This document shows, piece by piece, positions 33,260 through 44,738 of a DNA stretch of 64,000 bases (positions are counted from its first letter, which is position 1; the number at the start of each line of letters is the position of its first letter). The stretch spans positions 26,605,824-26,669,823 of the forward strand of contig OU964919.1 in the NCBI GenBank assembly GCA_918807975.1. The letters run 5' to 3'. A program made the position numbers and the translations under genes. Source of the DNA: Aplidium turbinatum (lineage: Eukaryota; Chordata; Ascidiacea; Aplousobranchia; Polyclinidae). A model generated the notes under the pieces. The model was given only the letters and a program-made list of their open reading frames with translations, made no database searches and had not been told where the DNA came from.

Positions 33260-33900
33260 AGCTTTGTTGAGAACATCATCAAGTAAAAAATTTAAATTCG
33301 TTAAGCATTGACGCCTGACTTCAGGGTGTGGGGTGTTTAATACAATAACATCTCTAATCTGCTCGTCCACATAGCTGAGATGATTGCACTGCTCACTTTT
33401 GCATATAACTCACAATTTTGAGCAAGCCCTCGTAACGTTGCTGTCCAATCTTTATAAGACTGACCCACTTGTAATTTACAGTTGTAAAAACTATGGCGCG
33501 CTGCTTGAACATGGATGGTTTCTTTAAAATGCGATGCTAGCTTATCTGAAATTTGGTTGAACGATTTATCACGTACGTTTTTGTCACCAAAAAGATTCTC
33601 AATCAAACTATACGTCTCGGGGCCAACCCAGGATAACAAACATGCCTTTTTCTTGTCATCAGTTGCAACATTGTAAATGTCCATGTGATGCAAGAACCTT
33701 TGCATATACTGTCCATTTTTCCTTATCCTGGTTGAAACTTTCAAACTTTGGCGCTGATTCGTTGGTTTGCATTCGACTAATGTCATTTAACGTTGATAAA
33801 AACTGTTCCTGCTGTTTTTCCATTGTGGCTAGCATTGCTTTGACTGTTTCTTCCATGACTAATTTGTGCAGAAACCACTGCGACAATGTAATGATCTTCT
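33260..33900 (-). mobile_element. Ty3/gypsy gag fossil fragment
   Basis: The minus-strand sequence encodes the retrotransposon gag core typical of Ty3/gypsy elements: KACLLSWVGPETYSLIENLF, then SHFKE and CKLQVGQSYKDWTATLRGLA with QNCE. The matrix-side part lies near 33800-33886. No LTR, protease or polymerase was found beside it, so it is an isolated, old, broken piece of one element. Confidence 0.75.
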
Positions 33901-34327
33901 CACTTCAGAAAACTGCCACGTAGATTCTATTTTACTTCTGACACCACTGTTACGCTTGTAGGTAAACGTAAAGGAATTTAAAAGAGGTTTCAACACGAGT
34001 AGAGCTAAAATGAACTAAGGACAAATCATTGTGTAGCTACCAAGAAGTTCTGCTGCCGTGATTACCAACTACTCACAGCCACAGGGCGGCACGACGTAAT
34101 CAAGTGCACGTGACCCGGTGCAATGCACTAGGCAATGACCATAACGCAAAATAAACGTTACTCCAACTGTATCATAAATCGACATTTATCACCCAAACAT
34201 ATAAGTAAATAACAATTGAATGTTAGAAACTGAGTGCGAAGTAAATAGCAACAGTTTGTTACAATGTAATGTAGTGCAAAACTCAAGAAATAGGGCATTA
34301 TGTAATATGCATACGTATAGTAGCCTA

Positions 34328-34768
34328 CAGTGCTTTTTTTCAGTTCGCGACCCACTTTTTATGCAAGTTTTATTGTGCGACCCACAATGAGATATGACAT
34401 CTTTATTATGGCATCTTTACTACTGGTGTACGTACTGAAAGAGTTAATGCAACACAACACATCTAATTGTTACATTGTTGCATAATAGTTACGTAATGAT
34501 AATGCAATAATTTCCCGATCTAATAGAAAACAGTACGTACATTATTGTACAATGTACAATTCATGAAAATGGAAAGTCAACAAATGAAGTGAGGATAAGA
34601 GTAGCGATGGCGAAGGCACAGTACTGTTAGTGTTCAAGACCAAACTGCGGCTTGTGAGATCCATAGTAATCATGATCCTTTTTAGAAAATTTTAACATTC
34701 AGTAACATTTAAAAATGCTTTGCGACCCACCTGAAATAGCTTCGCGACCCACCAGTTGGGAAGCACTG
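34328..34768. mobile_element. Short nonautonomous hAT (CAGTGCTT ends)
   Basis: CAGTGCTTTTTTTCAGTTCGCGACCCAC on the left mirrors GCTTCGCGACCCACCAGTTGGGAAGCACTG on the right in part (CAGTGCTT-CCC; GCGACCCAC occurs at both sides). GTATAGTA occurs right after it and also 8 bases before its left end, an imperfectly placed 8-bp duplication. Confidence 0.6.
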
Positions 34769-35041
34769 GTATAGTATAATACAAGCCATGAGCAATACAT
34801 AATGTGGTTAAGACAGGAATTAGTAATGCATCGACTGTTTAAGTTAGAAAATAAAGCAATCACATAGAGAATAACAGAAAACGTAACGTCTTTTCTGTTC
34901 TGCAGTATTAAATACACAGTAGGGCTGGGTATAACGACAGTATATGCATTATGCAATGTACAAACAAATTTTGAAACACACACGAAGAAGTTATCAATTT
35001 CTTGCATTTTTTTCGAAAAACTTACGCACTTTGCGGGAAAC

Positions 35042-35458
35042 TTAAGAGGTTTCTTCTCCATTCATTTCACGTAAAATATTTTTGCACATACAATTGAAAA
35101 AACGTTGTGAAATCCCTTCTAACAAGTTGTGGCCTTTTGCACACATTGCCATTGGGGTAACAGACCAAGGATAAATTACACCGCTATCATAAAAAGCCAA
35201 TGTTACAATCTCTATGAACAACTCTCTTTGACTTGGACTGCTTAAGAATGTTTGTTTTAAGCCTGTCTGTGACAGCTCAGCAAATATTTTCCAACAAAGA
35301 CACCCAAAACTAAACATTTTGAATATGGGTTTCCACAATCCTCCCCGATTGATATCTTTAAGAAATTGTACAGCCGAGTCCGAGATTAAGTCATCTGATT
35401 CTGTGATAACGGCAACAGTGGCCTCCTTGCAATCTTTGCACCTATAACTGCTCACCAA
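35042..35458 (-). pseudogene. P-element/THAP9-like transposase C-terminal relic
   Basis: The frame of 138 codons begins with CKDCKEATVAVI, continues AVQFLKDINRGGLWKPIFKM and then FLSSPSQRELFIEIVTLAFYD. P-like transposases have near their C-terminus a C..C block, then L..L..RGGL..PS....., then helical segments. The match is to this pattern only, without a DNA-binding THAP domain or catalytic region nearby. It lies inside the 34-bp inverted repeats, which is consistent with a P-like element (P ends are about 31 bp). It is an isolated open frame with weak support. Confidence 0.45.
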
Positions 35459-37581
35459 TGATCTACAACAGTAGCCAGTGACATAATAAATTATACAACA
35501 GTCATTGTCTGTTGGTGCAATATTGAACGACCTTCGATGGTATCAGATTGAATTTTTCCAAGCAGAACATATTTAAATCCACAAAAGTTAAATAGGTGTT
35601 TAGTGAGGGCAGGTAAGGCTCTGCATGTTTACTGCAAAGCTAGGAAAGTCACCTTTGTCAATCCTGGCATCTGAAACAAAAAAGAAACACGATATATAAG
35701 GGCAAAACTGCAGGAATACTGTTTTTTGTTCATGTTTTAAATTTGTTAATTAATCATGCCACATCTAACAGTGATAGATATTAGATACTAATTATATACA
35801 ACTTATGGTTTATGTAAGCAATAATAATAAATAGAGATTTTTACTTTTGCATAAAAAGTCAGTTAGTTGGAAAGACATGAACAACTTTAAAGATACCTTC
35901 CACAATAGGGATAGATTGGATACACAGTTTTAGGGGACAGAAAGAAAAATATATGTACTTTGCAATCAGTAATAATTAGGGCAAGTAAAAGTCGATTAAA
36001 AAATTTCTGTGTTGTTTAAAGCTTATGAAACATCTACAGCTTATGCTTTAGGTTGATACTTTCCGAGGGCACACCCATGACCCATGCAAGATCTGTGTGT
36101 AGCTTATGAAAAATGACTCTTAATTTTTTGGAAAAAAATTGGCATAAGGCAAAAACTGTAACTAGGGCAACTAAAAGTCAACACTCAACAGCCAAACTTT
36201 TTTCTGCCCTGGTCACAGATTGTAAAATGTATACAAACTAAACTTCAGGCTGATATGATAAAAGATGTCTCAAAGCTTTTAGAAAATAAATAAGTAGCAC
36301 CCATCAGTACATCAAAATTTAGATACTAAAAAGCCAAAACTTTAAATGTTTGCATCCAAACATTGGTTGGCCTGGTGATCACTCTGACACATCATAGTGA
36401 AGCCAACATTTGTCATTTTTAACCACATTTGATACTAAAAAATGCTTACCAATGAGTTTTCCCAAACAGATACACATTCTTCAAATTCTAAAAGAAAATC
36501 TAACTTCCAATCATCAGGTGATTTGACTGGATCACGAGCAATATCACGTTTAGGCTATTCCTTGCGATGGTAGGTGATGAAACGTTTAAGATGGACCAAA
36601 ACTTTGCGAGAATACTTAAGTCGAGAATTACTTAGTTGGAGTAAAGTGTTTTCTTGCCAATCATTTTAACCAAGTCTGAAGCAGTTCCTTGTTATTCAAC
36701 GGGAATGAATGAAATGTCACATTTACATCTTTGCTTTCTCCTGTGTAACCTGAACGACAGTTGATAGCTGCACATTTATTCACCATCGTAATATCTTAAC
36801 TTTAAGCTGGTAACAAAACACTGTCATTAGTTGCGAAAGCATTTAACAGAATCGACATAGTTAAAATAATGGTACCATTTATTTGTCATGGCTTTGCCAC
36901 TACTAAAGATTTTTGGTAACTTAAATTTGGCTATTTTAAATCAAAGATAGCTAAGAATTTGACAACATTGTTACATGCCATATCAATGGTTGTGATAACT
37001 TAATATGGCAACCAGAAGATCTTAGATATTGTTTTCAGAACCAGAAGTGGTTTGGTACGGTACTGTCTTTAATAGCCTACAACCTGAACTAGAATCAAAC
37101 CAAGCTTATCAGAAGCATTGGTAAGAACAATAACTACCCTACCAGTAGCTTGTGTACTGTGTAGGCTACTGAGCTGGTACAAGCATAGCCTATTACATCA
37201 AGAAAAGTTGAACTAGGGTACCTTTTATAAGCTACCTCGCCAACATAAACCCACAGTAATTGCCACTGTTAGAAATATTATTATGGCAAACAAATCAGCA
37301 GAATGAAATTGATTAATGCTAACGGAACTAGTGATTCCACAATCTGTAAATAACTAGCTAGAAGAAACAAGGCTGCACCCACAACAAAGTGTAATCTAGC
37401 CTACATAACCACACAATAAATTTCCTGTGGATTTGTTTTATCAACCCAAGTTTGGATAATCACTATTTTTCCGTTTGCGTTCCAACCGAAACAAACGTGC
37501 TGCTGACATTTCACAAATGGAAGCTAGACGAGCGGCGATTCGCTTGGCCTCATTTTGGGCAGCGCGATTTTAAATTTCTGC
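35459..37581. other. Intronic stretch, unassigned
   Basis: AT-rich sequence with no coding match. It may be further decayed P-like element sequence on the way to the right inverted repeat. Confidence 0.35.
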
Positions 37582-37615
37582 TGGCTTCCTGTCCAGGTGC
37601 TATTATAGCGACGTC

Positions 37616-38315
37616 CACACTTTACTCACTGTTTTGTTAATCAATGATTAACTTTAATCATTGTTTAAGTTAATCACTGTTGGTGCATTCGACCCTTAGA
37701 CAGCCAAGGGCCTAACAACCATCCTTTAAAATTTAACCCATCCTTCTCACTCTTCTCACTCATCTGATGCCGAAAAAGTGATTGCAGTTGGGAAATCTTT
37801 AACCGTCCCTCATTGTCATACCACTCGACTGGTATGACAAAATTGCAGCCGCCCATACACAGAAGAATCTGGGTTCAGCGAAAGCTGCTCTTCCTCTGGC
37901 CAGTGGCCACCCTTATCTGGCTTCTCCGCCAAATGAGATGTCAGACTGCAGTACCATTTTCCATGCACCGGTGCCTTTCTTTAACCGAGCATCAAGAAGA
38001 AGCACACACACAAATTCAAATTAAATTAAAATCAATTATCTACCAAAAGGCGCTAGTTTTTTAGCTTTTTCAGCCAATAGCCATCATTTTTTTACATCCA
38101 CATATTACCATCCACCGCAGAGGGTCCCTTCGGTCAGAGTAAGTCCCTCACCTCCCTGGTAGGTACTTCCATGTAAGTATGGTGTGCCTGCTGAGTGTTT
38201 GGGTGTGTAGACGGCTCCCGGAGCGGAGGCATTAATGAGCAGTCAGGTAACAATTCCATTTTATACATATGGAAAATTGTAAACCTGCAAAGTGTAGTGG
38301 TATCTATCTTGAACT
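37616..38315. other. Intronic stretch, unassigned
   Basis: Short open frames at 37674-37856 (minus) and 37813-38064 (plus) resemble nothing I recognise. No element ends are seen. Confidence 0.35.
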
Positions 38316-38329
38316 CTGGGCGTTGCGCA

Positions 38330-38445
38330 AGAAAAAATAGCGCTGTCAATTCTCACTACACTCGACTGCCGAGAAGCACATGTTTTTGGAAGAATCTTGA
38401 TGGCTAGTGTGAAGGCTACACCGGTATGAATAAACACAATGCTCA
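38330..38445 (+). repeat. Retrozyme-like repeat fragment without hammerhead core
   Basis: GCTGTCAATTCTCACTACACTCGACTGCCGAGAAGCACAT continues to GATGGCTAGTGTGAAGGCTACACCGG. It matches the part of the 62-kb repeat that follows the ribozyme cleavage site. The ribozyme core itself is replaced by unrelated sequence, so this copy is broken. Confidence 0.65.
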
Positions 38446-38724
38446 CTGTTCTATAGTGAGTAGTCAGGTAGTGCTTATGCCAGAAAGATTGCTCCTTCTC
38501 AACAAAATATAAGCAACTAATTACTTTTATTTAAAACCATGCTGAAAAGTAAACCAGAAACCATCATTTTGCAACACATACACAATTACACAACATAAAA
38601 GAGTCATTCCATTATAATTCAATCAATGGTGAACACCAACACCTCTCAGATGTTATTTTTATATTTGGATATTTTGGAGATATAAAGATATAAATTATAT
38701 GTAATATCTAGTCTAATAATTAAG

Positions 38725-39131
38725 TAGAGATGTACCGATATCAATATTTTGGCCAATACCAATATCACTGTTTTAGGCCAAAACCGATATTTTGCCCCAT
38801 ATTTTAGTGTTACAAAAAGAAGCAATTTTGGTATTTGCAAGGAATTACATCAAATGCTAAGTTTTACCTTATTTGCATAAAACTATTAAAAAAAGCTTTA
38901 AATTGGCACAATTTATCGAAGATTTAAGAATCCAATCTTAACCACATTGTTGTGTCATAATAGTAGGTTTTAGTAATGAAAGTCCAGTTATGTGCAACCT
39001 AAGGGTGCTTGTCGTTTGGTTGAGAAGCTTTTGCCAGGCCAAGACTACCCAGATAGCAAAAACGTATAGTTTGTGCCTACGGTTTTTTCAGGAAATAAGT
39101 AGTTATGACCACATGTGAAATACAGTCACTG
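38725..39131. other. Intronic stretch with a lone hAT-like end
   Basis: TAGAGATGTACCGATATC at about 38725 is like the left terminus of hAT elements with TAGxGATGTxCCGAT ends. No partner end was found. Confidence 0.35.
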
Positions 39132-39139
39132 CTACGCAG

Positions 39140-40391
39140 TAGGGTGATTCATAAATTGAAATTTTTTTTAATTAAATGGGGCACCCTCTTGTATCGTGTC
39201 AATACCTGAAAAAATAATCCTGTCAAATTTTTAGGGCAATCGAAAGCATTTTTAAGGTTGCTACTGACTTTGAAAACTGCACATAGTACACAAGTGGGTC
39301 ATTCCATGTCAACTTAACAGGGTGTGCAAGCTCGACCCTCTTAGATTTTCTTGAAATTCTCACTAAAGTTTCATATTGATGTATAATGAACACAAAAAAA
39401 ATTCCAGCTCATTATCTCAAGACGTTTAGAAATTAAAGCCCTTCAAAGTCGCCAAGGTCCCTCAAAATGCTTTCGCGTGTAGATTTTCCTCCATGTTTGG
39501 GTCTTCATAACTTTTAATCTAAAGCATTTACGCAGCTGAAATTTGGTATTCTGAGTAAGAAGCAGCCCTACTTTTCATATCCACCACCAAAATTGCTAAT
39601 TTCAAATTAGTTTTAGATATAGAACCTTTCAAAAATTGAAATTTTTTGTATTTGAAAAAAATTTATCAATTTTTGATGTCCACTATCTCCCAAACCAATA
39701 GTCACAAAACTACCATTTACCATTAATCTATACTAGTTGGTAATTAACCCCCATGAGACTGACACCAAACAAATGTGAAATTATTGAAGTTTGGAGGGTG
39801 TAAACATGGTGTAAACATGCAAAATGGTAGTTCTGTGACTATTGGTTTGGGAGATAGCGGACATTAAAAATTGATAAAAAAATTTCAAATGTAAAAAAAT
39901 TCAATTTTTGAAAGGTTCTACATCTAAAACTAATTTGAAATTAGCAATTTTGGTGGTAGATATGAAACGTAGGGCTGCTTAATACCAAACTTCAGCTGCG
40001 TAAATGCTTTAGATTAAAAGTTATGAAGACCCAAACATGGAGGAAAATGTACATGCGAACGCATTTTGAGGGACCTTGGTGACTTTGAAGGGCTGTAATT
40101 TCTAAACGTCTTGAGATAATGAGCTGAAATTTTTTTTGTGTTCATTATACATTAATATGAAACTTTAGTGAGAATCTCAAGAAAATCTAAGAGGGTCGAG
40201 CTTGCACACCCTGTTAAGTTGACATGGAATGACCCATTTGTGTACTATGTGCAGCTTTCAAAGTCGGTAGCAACCTTAAAAATGCTTTCGATTGCCCTAA
40301 AAATTTGACAGGATTATTTTTTCAGGTATTGACACGATACAAGAGGGTGCCCCATTGAATTAAAAAAAAATTCAATTTATGAATCACCCTA
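39140..40391. mobile_element. Palindromic hAT-like element beside exon 40529-40676
   Basis: The ends TAGGGTGATTCATAAATTGA and TCAATTTATGAATCACCCTA are flanked by a perfect 8-bp duplication, CTACGCAG (39132-39139 and 40392-40399). The arms, about 39140-39718 and 39818-40391, are nearly perfect inverted copies around a loop of about 100 bp that itself contains GTGTAAACATG repeats. There is no coding capacity. The TAGGGTG start is shared with the 5-kb palindrome at 14383. Confidence 0.92.
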
Positions 40392-40528
40392 CTACGCAGT
40401 CTACACTTTCATATGAATAGAAGTCGTCGTTTTCAGACTTTTGGGTGCTGTCACAAAATTTTAACATGTCTAATGTTTAGATTGCTTTAGAAGAAAACAA
40501 AAACTTGCAAATGCTGTATCTGACATAC

Positions 40529-40676
40529 TTGCGATATGTTGGCATTAGACTTCTGGTTCTTTTTCTCAAAAACAACTTTTATTCTTGATGCTTGTTGTTT
40601 ATCAGCATTAGTGGCGAGATTAAGGTACTCGGCCACATTTTCATCACGGGTTAATTGTTCCAATTTAATTGCTTCG
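40529..40676 (-). CDS. TMCC: TMCC homologue, coiled-coil exon
   Basis: This exon gives the clearest match to the TMCC family. It encodes [20 protein letters not shown] followed by [20 protein letters not shown], the conserved heart of the first TMCC coiled coil. The acceptor is ttgttgcag with a T-rich tract and the donor is CAA|GTATGT. The length is 148 bp: one leading base that completes a codon from the exon at 61645, then 49 full codons, so it ends in phase 0. The exon at 21871 opens in phase 0 with LQKKLDSYHRRLKEVE, continuing the family motif (SQ-LQKKL). A palindromic hAT-like element ends only about 137 bp past its donor, so the downstream splice region has tolerated an insertion that can fold into a long hairpin. 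TMCC proteins are reported as ER membrane proteins, and this segment should be a cytosolic coiled coil. Confidence 0.92.
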
Positions 40677-40839
40677 CTGCAACAAAATAAAATAGAAGAG
40701 TTAAAAAATAATAAAAAAGGAAAGTTAAACAATGAGGAACATTGAAAAATTCCCGAGTTACTGGTGAAAAGGGCCCTTAATACCGCCATTAAAAAGATAT
40801 AAACGATAGTGTCGGAAAATTGTCATTGACATACAAATC

Positions 40840-41760
40840 CAAAACAAGTATTATCTTTATAAGTCCACTGCAGAGTTACTCATTTCCACAATAGAGCAAT
40901 GGGACTTAATTGGATGACAGTGTTCAACTTATTTCACAAAGAACTTTTTCAGTGTTCTACACATTTAAAGACAGTTTATGCTACTGCCAGGCTAAATTGG
41001 CATTTCCTGCAATCCTTGAGTGGAAGCTCTTCACCGACAGCTCATCTAGAAGACTCACAGCTGTATTGTTGAGTAACGCAGACAAGTGTCCCTCCATTCT
41101 TCCGGTTTGCTCAGTTTATATGAAGGAAGAATATTAAAACATCAAAATCGTGATGAGTGCATTGAAGTAGGACCTCTACAATTGGGAGGTTGTTGGTGAT
41201 TTCAAGATAGTGGCCTTAATAATGGCGCTTCAGGGTGGTTCTATCAAGTTTCAATGCTGTCTTTGTCTCTGGGATAGCAGAAACACAGCTTTTCACTACA
41301 AGAAGTGGAATTGGCCTCCGAGAACCAGCTATGAGATTGGATCTTATAATGTAAAACAACAACCTCTGGTGTCTGAAGTTTAACAGGCAGCTTGGACCTG
41401 TTTCATGTCTGTAGTTAACAGATTTTTGGGCAATCACAAGACAGAGAATTACAGGGTGCTTTTTGATCAACTCAGAGATGCGTGTTTGAAAATGGGATGC
41501 AGGATGTCACTGAAACTACACGCACTACAGTGACTACATGCTCACCTTGATCAATTCAAAGATAAAAAGGGCGACTCCTCAGAGAAACAAGGTGAAAGAT
41601 TTGCTCAAGATATCAGGTTTTTGAGGAACGCTATATAAAGGCCAGTTGGCCTACAATGAAAGTATGATGGAGGACTAGGCCTACATATGAACCGTTTACG
41701 TGAAAGAAAATTGATATATCATCGCCAATCTAAAAAAAAAACATTTCTTTGTAATTATGT
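40840..41760 (+). pseudogene. Transposon-associated protein relic (TDSS-R-L-AVLL family)
   Basis: In-order blocks in the plus strand: EWKLFTDSSSRRLTAVLLSN, VCSVYMKEEYxNIK, KFQCCLCLWDSR, FLGNHKTENYRVLFDQLRDA, CRMSLKLH, and then KKGDSSEKQGERFAQDIR. This is the order of a family found in very many copies in hydra, insect and other invertebrate genomes (LFIDSSKRSLKAVLLHNGN ... CFLCLWDSR ... FLGN...MSLKLHFLHSHLDxFPxN...SEEQGERFHQDI). It has several stops and is not functional. Its superfamily is not settled in my knowledge, and no terminal repeats were found around it. Confidence 0.7.
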
Positions 41761-41769
41761 TATAAGTTG

Positions 41770-42796
41770 TAAGTGCTTTACGTGATGACGTATAAGTTTG
41801 CTCAGTAATAATTTTTGACCAAAGGCCTGTAGCAGGGTATTCAGGCCTTTAGGTCTTCTATCGTGTTTGTAGCCTAAATTAAAATCGCGTTCTATACATG
41901 TTTTTGTCTTGTTGATGTATTTAAAGAATCTCTGAAACAACGTTCATCGTCATTATTTTAGAATGACAACACAGACAACAATAAATAATCTTAGACTTAA
42001 CTTTTTTATATTGATTTAAAAAGATATAGTGGGAGCCATTGCATTAAAAAGGCACAATTAGCCAGAAAATCCAATAAATGAATCTCATTAAGTCAAAACC
42101 GAAGTTTGAACTTTATGAATGCTCATTTTTGTTGATTTAGGCCATATTAAATCAGAAAATAATAGTTTTGACCCAAGGACAAATTTTGTGTTACATAGTG
42201 TTATTTGAAGCACAGTACGCCATGCACTTGGTTTTTCTTGACTTTTCCTAAAATTGCCAGGCGGATCTGATGATATTAAATTTGATGGTAAAAGTTGTGT
42301 AGTTTTCTTGTAAATTCAAGATTTTGGTGATTTTTTGCTATTTCTAGCTCACTTCCAGCAAAGCGTGAAATGGATTACATTGCGATAACAAGCCATAAGC
42401 TCATAATTGCTTCGTGCATCGATATGCGCGAGCAGAGAGAAACATCCTCTTATTTCCTTTGTTTAGTTTGACCTCAATAATACAAAGCGCGTTATTTCTT
42501 ATGCTACAAAAGAAAAGCCAGTGATCACAAAGCTGTTAATTAGAAACAATAATAGCAAACGTTTTTTGCGTTATCAGCTCTACAAAGAAGAATAGTCCAC
42601 GATCAAAATAGTAGGCTATGTAGGCCACAAACTATTCAAAACAGTTGTTTCAAGCAGATAATATTCATTGACAAATAAAAAACGTTACAATAAGAAATCT
42701 TCTCTTGGGTAAATGCACGAAAACCTGGTTTCGAAACAAACGTTCTATGGAAATGCTTTCATTGACAAAACTTGCAATTGAGGAAATGTATCACTG
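41770..42796. other. Intronic stretch, nothing recognised
   Basis: AT-rich sequence without recognisable element ends or coding similarity. Confidence 0.4.
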
Positions 42797-43012
42797 CAAA
42801 TGCTCAGGGTTGATCTCTAAGTGGTCAAAACTGGTTTTGACCACTAAGCGATTTCAAACCTGGTTTTAACGGGTCAAAACTAGGTTTAAACTGGTCAAAA
42901 CTGGTCAAAATCCAGAAAAATATTTTTATGTAGTGAATGGTCGACTATCTGGGCTATGTAGGAAATATAAAAGCAGTTGTGAGTTGTGACCATTTTGATA
43001 TGCAGGTCTCGA

Positions 43013-43215
43013 CGGAATGGCCCGTTTCGGTGAGTCCGATTCGGTGAATCCGATCCTTAACGGGGGATTTTTTCAAATTGTTTTTTTAATTATCGGGTAC
43101 CGTAGCCTAATTATCATTGCCGTTTTAGGGTTAGGGGCTTGGGGTTAGGGTTTAGAGGTTAGGAACTCACCGAATCGAACTCACCCAATCGGACTCACCG
43201 AATAGTAGCAGACCC
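43013..43215 (+). mobile_element. Foldback family FB-A, copy 5
   Basis: CGGAATGGCCCGTTTCGGTG to TAGTAGCAGACCC, with the TACCGTAGCCTAATTATCAT tag and a GGTTAGGG-type run. The flanks ggtctcga and ggtcacga differ at one position of 8. Confidence 0.85.
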
Positions 43216-43440
43216 GGTCACGAAATAGCTGGCGGCCATGGCCACCTGAACTTTCATTAATGGCCGCCAATACCGACCTGTCAGGCAAAATTTGATGGCA
43301 AATGTTTTTCATAAAAAAAAATTTGTTGGAATAAATTCTTGTACTTCAGTTGGCTGTGCAAATTGTTCATCGTTCTACCAAGCATTTTTTGGTTCATCAG
43401 AAACTTATTTTTAGAATTTGAATTTTCTCAATAATTAAAA

Positions 43441-44055
43441 TACCCATATTTTACGGATTATAAGGCGCAATTTAAATCCTTTTTTTTCCTCGAAAATTTA
43501 TCGTGTGCCTTATAAGCCGGTGCGACTAATGTATGGATCAAGTAGTGCTTTATTGCCTCCACTCAAAACCAGTTACCGATACTATTATTATATAAATAAA
43601 CCACCGTCTTACACAATAAACGGCCGAAATGGCCCGTTTTGGTGAGTCCGTTTTGGTGAGTCCGATTCGGTGAGTCCGATCCCGTAACAGGGGATTTTTT
43701 TTTAAATTATCGGGTACCGTAGCCTAATTATCATTGCCGTTTTAGGGTTTGGGGTTAGGAACTCACCGAATCGGACTCACCGAATAGTAGCAGACGCATA
43801 AACGGCGGTAAAAGCAACTAGCAACTGTGATATTCACTAGGCCCATTTTTTCTTTTGCTCATTGTACTATTGTGACTGGCTTACATTTATTACGCATTTT
43901 TGTTTAATGAGCTTTATACGGTAACCCATACTCCTTAAAATAAGTTACGTTATATAGCCCGGTGCGCCTTATGTCAGAATAAAAAACTAATCAAAGCAAT
44001 TTATTGACAGTGCGCCTTATAATCGGATGTGCTTTATGGTCCGTAAAATACAGTA
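43441..44055. mobile_element. Inverted-repeat DNA element (TACCCATATTTTACGG ends)
   Basis: TACCCATATTTTACGGATTA with TAAGGCGCA on the left mirrors TGCGCCTTATAAT and GGTCCGTAAAATACAGTA on the right. Such KCCGGACTATAAG-like ends are common in animal DNA MITEs. The flanks give at most a TA duplication. It lies inside the hAT at 42805 and carries FB-A copy 6. Confidence 0.7.
43625..43797 (+). mobile_element. Foldback family FB-A, copy 6
   Basis: It starts CGAAATGGCCCGTTTTGGTG, ends TAGTAGCAGACGC and has a perfect 9-bp duplication, ATAAACGGC (43616-43624 and 43798-43806). The tag TACCGTAGCCTAATTATCAT is intact. It is the innermost layer of a three-element nest. Confidence 0.88.
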
Positions 44056-44566
44056 ACCAACTGATTGAAATATCAAAAATAAACAGAGAAATTGAATATT
44101 TTTTGTTTCAAATCCAGCATTTAGGTTATTGTTGATCAAAACAAAATATAGTTGAACATCATTACTAAACATGGAGGGTAATATTTTTAATTCAATTGAA
44201 AAGCAACTTGATTCATACACTAAAGAGGGGTTTTGACCAGTAATAGGTGGTCAAAACTGCTCGGTTAAACCAGGTTTTAACTGGTTTTAACCGGGTGGTT
44301 TAAACCAATCAACCCTGTAAATGCTTTTGGGAGAAGCCGGAGAAATAGCGTTTTTGCAAACAGTAATTGTGAGATACACTCAAAATTATGAGATATAACT
44401 CAATGGCGTCCCTTCCCTGCTTTATGTCGCCTACTTGTTGTTATGTCCTGCATTTTTGTTTCACAGTGCACTGTGTGTTGTTCCAAAGATCGCAAAATAA
44501 AGATGATAATGCCTCATCTATATTGTAACTAAATATTTTTAAAGCTAGGCGTCACATAAGACAAAC

Positions 44567-44640
44567 AACAAATCAGCTTTTTTCATCATTGATTCAACAT
44601 CTGAATACGTTCGACTTTGGCATGAATTTAGTCAGACATC
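44567..44640. repeat. Small palindromic MITE family PM-B, partial copy
   Basis: CAACAAATCAGCTTTTTTCATCATTGATTCAACAT matches one arm of the family. The other arm is decayed. Confidence 0.45.
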
Positions 44641-44738
44641 TACAGTAATAATTCCACACATACAATAACGGGCTCTCAATGGCTGTAAGATACATAATAA
44701 TCAACCTGGTTCTGGGCGGTTTGTGTAACAGCTTAGGG

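Larger units (their letters stand above)
33209..37615. mobile_element. Region between 34-bp inverted repeats, possibly P-like
   Basis: A perfect 34-bp inverted repeat (33209-33242, starting GACGTCGCTATAATAGCACC, and 37582-37615) brackets 4.4 kb. TGATTAAC-rich sequence adjoins both repeats on the outside, so the true ends may lie farther out. Between them lie a Ty3/gypsy gag fragment, a small hAT and a P-transposase-like frame. Target duplications were not resolved. Confidence 0.5.
42805..44317. mobile_element. hAT element (CAGGGTTGAT ends), outer layer of nest
   Basis: CAGGGTTGATCTCTAAGTGG and CCAATCAACCCTG are inverted, with GGTCAAAAC and GGTTTTAAC motifs repeated near both ends. The flanks caaatgct and taaatgct are an 8-bp duplication with one mismatch. 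It contains two FB-A copies and a separate inverted-repeat element. Confidence 0.82.

Noticed and set aside
37674-38064. Overlapping frames as a host exon
   Set aside because: No consensus splice sites or recognisable protein similarity.
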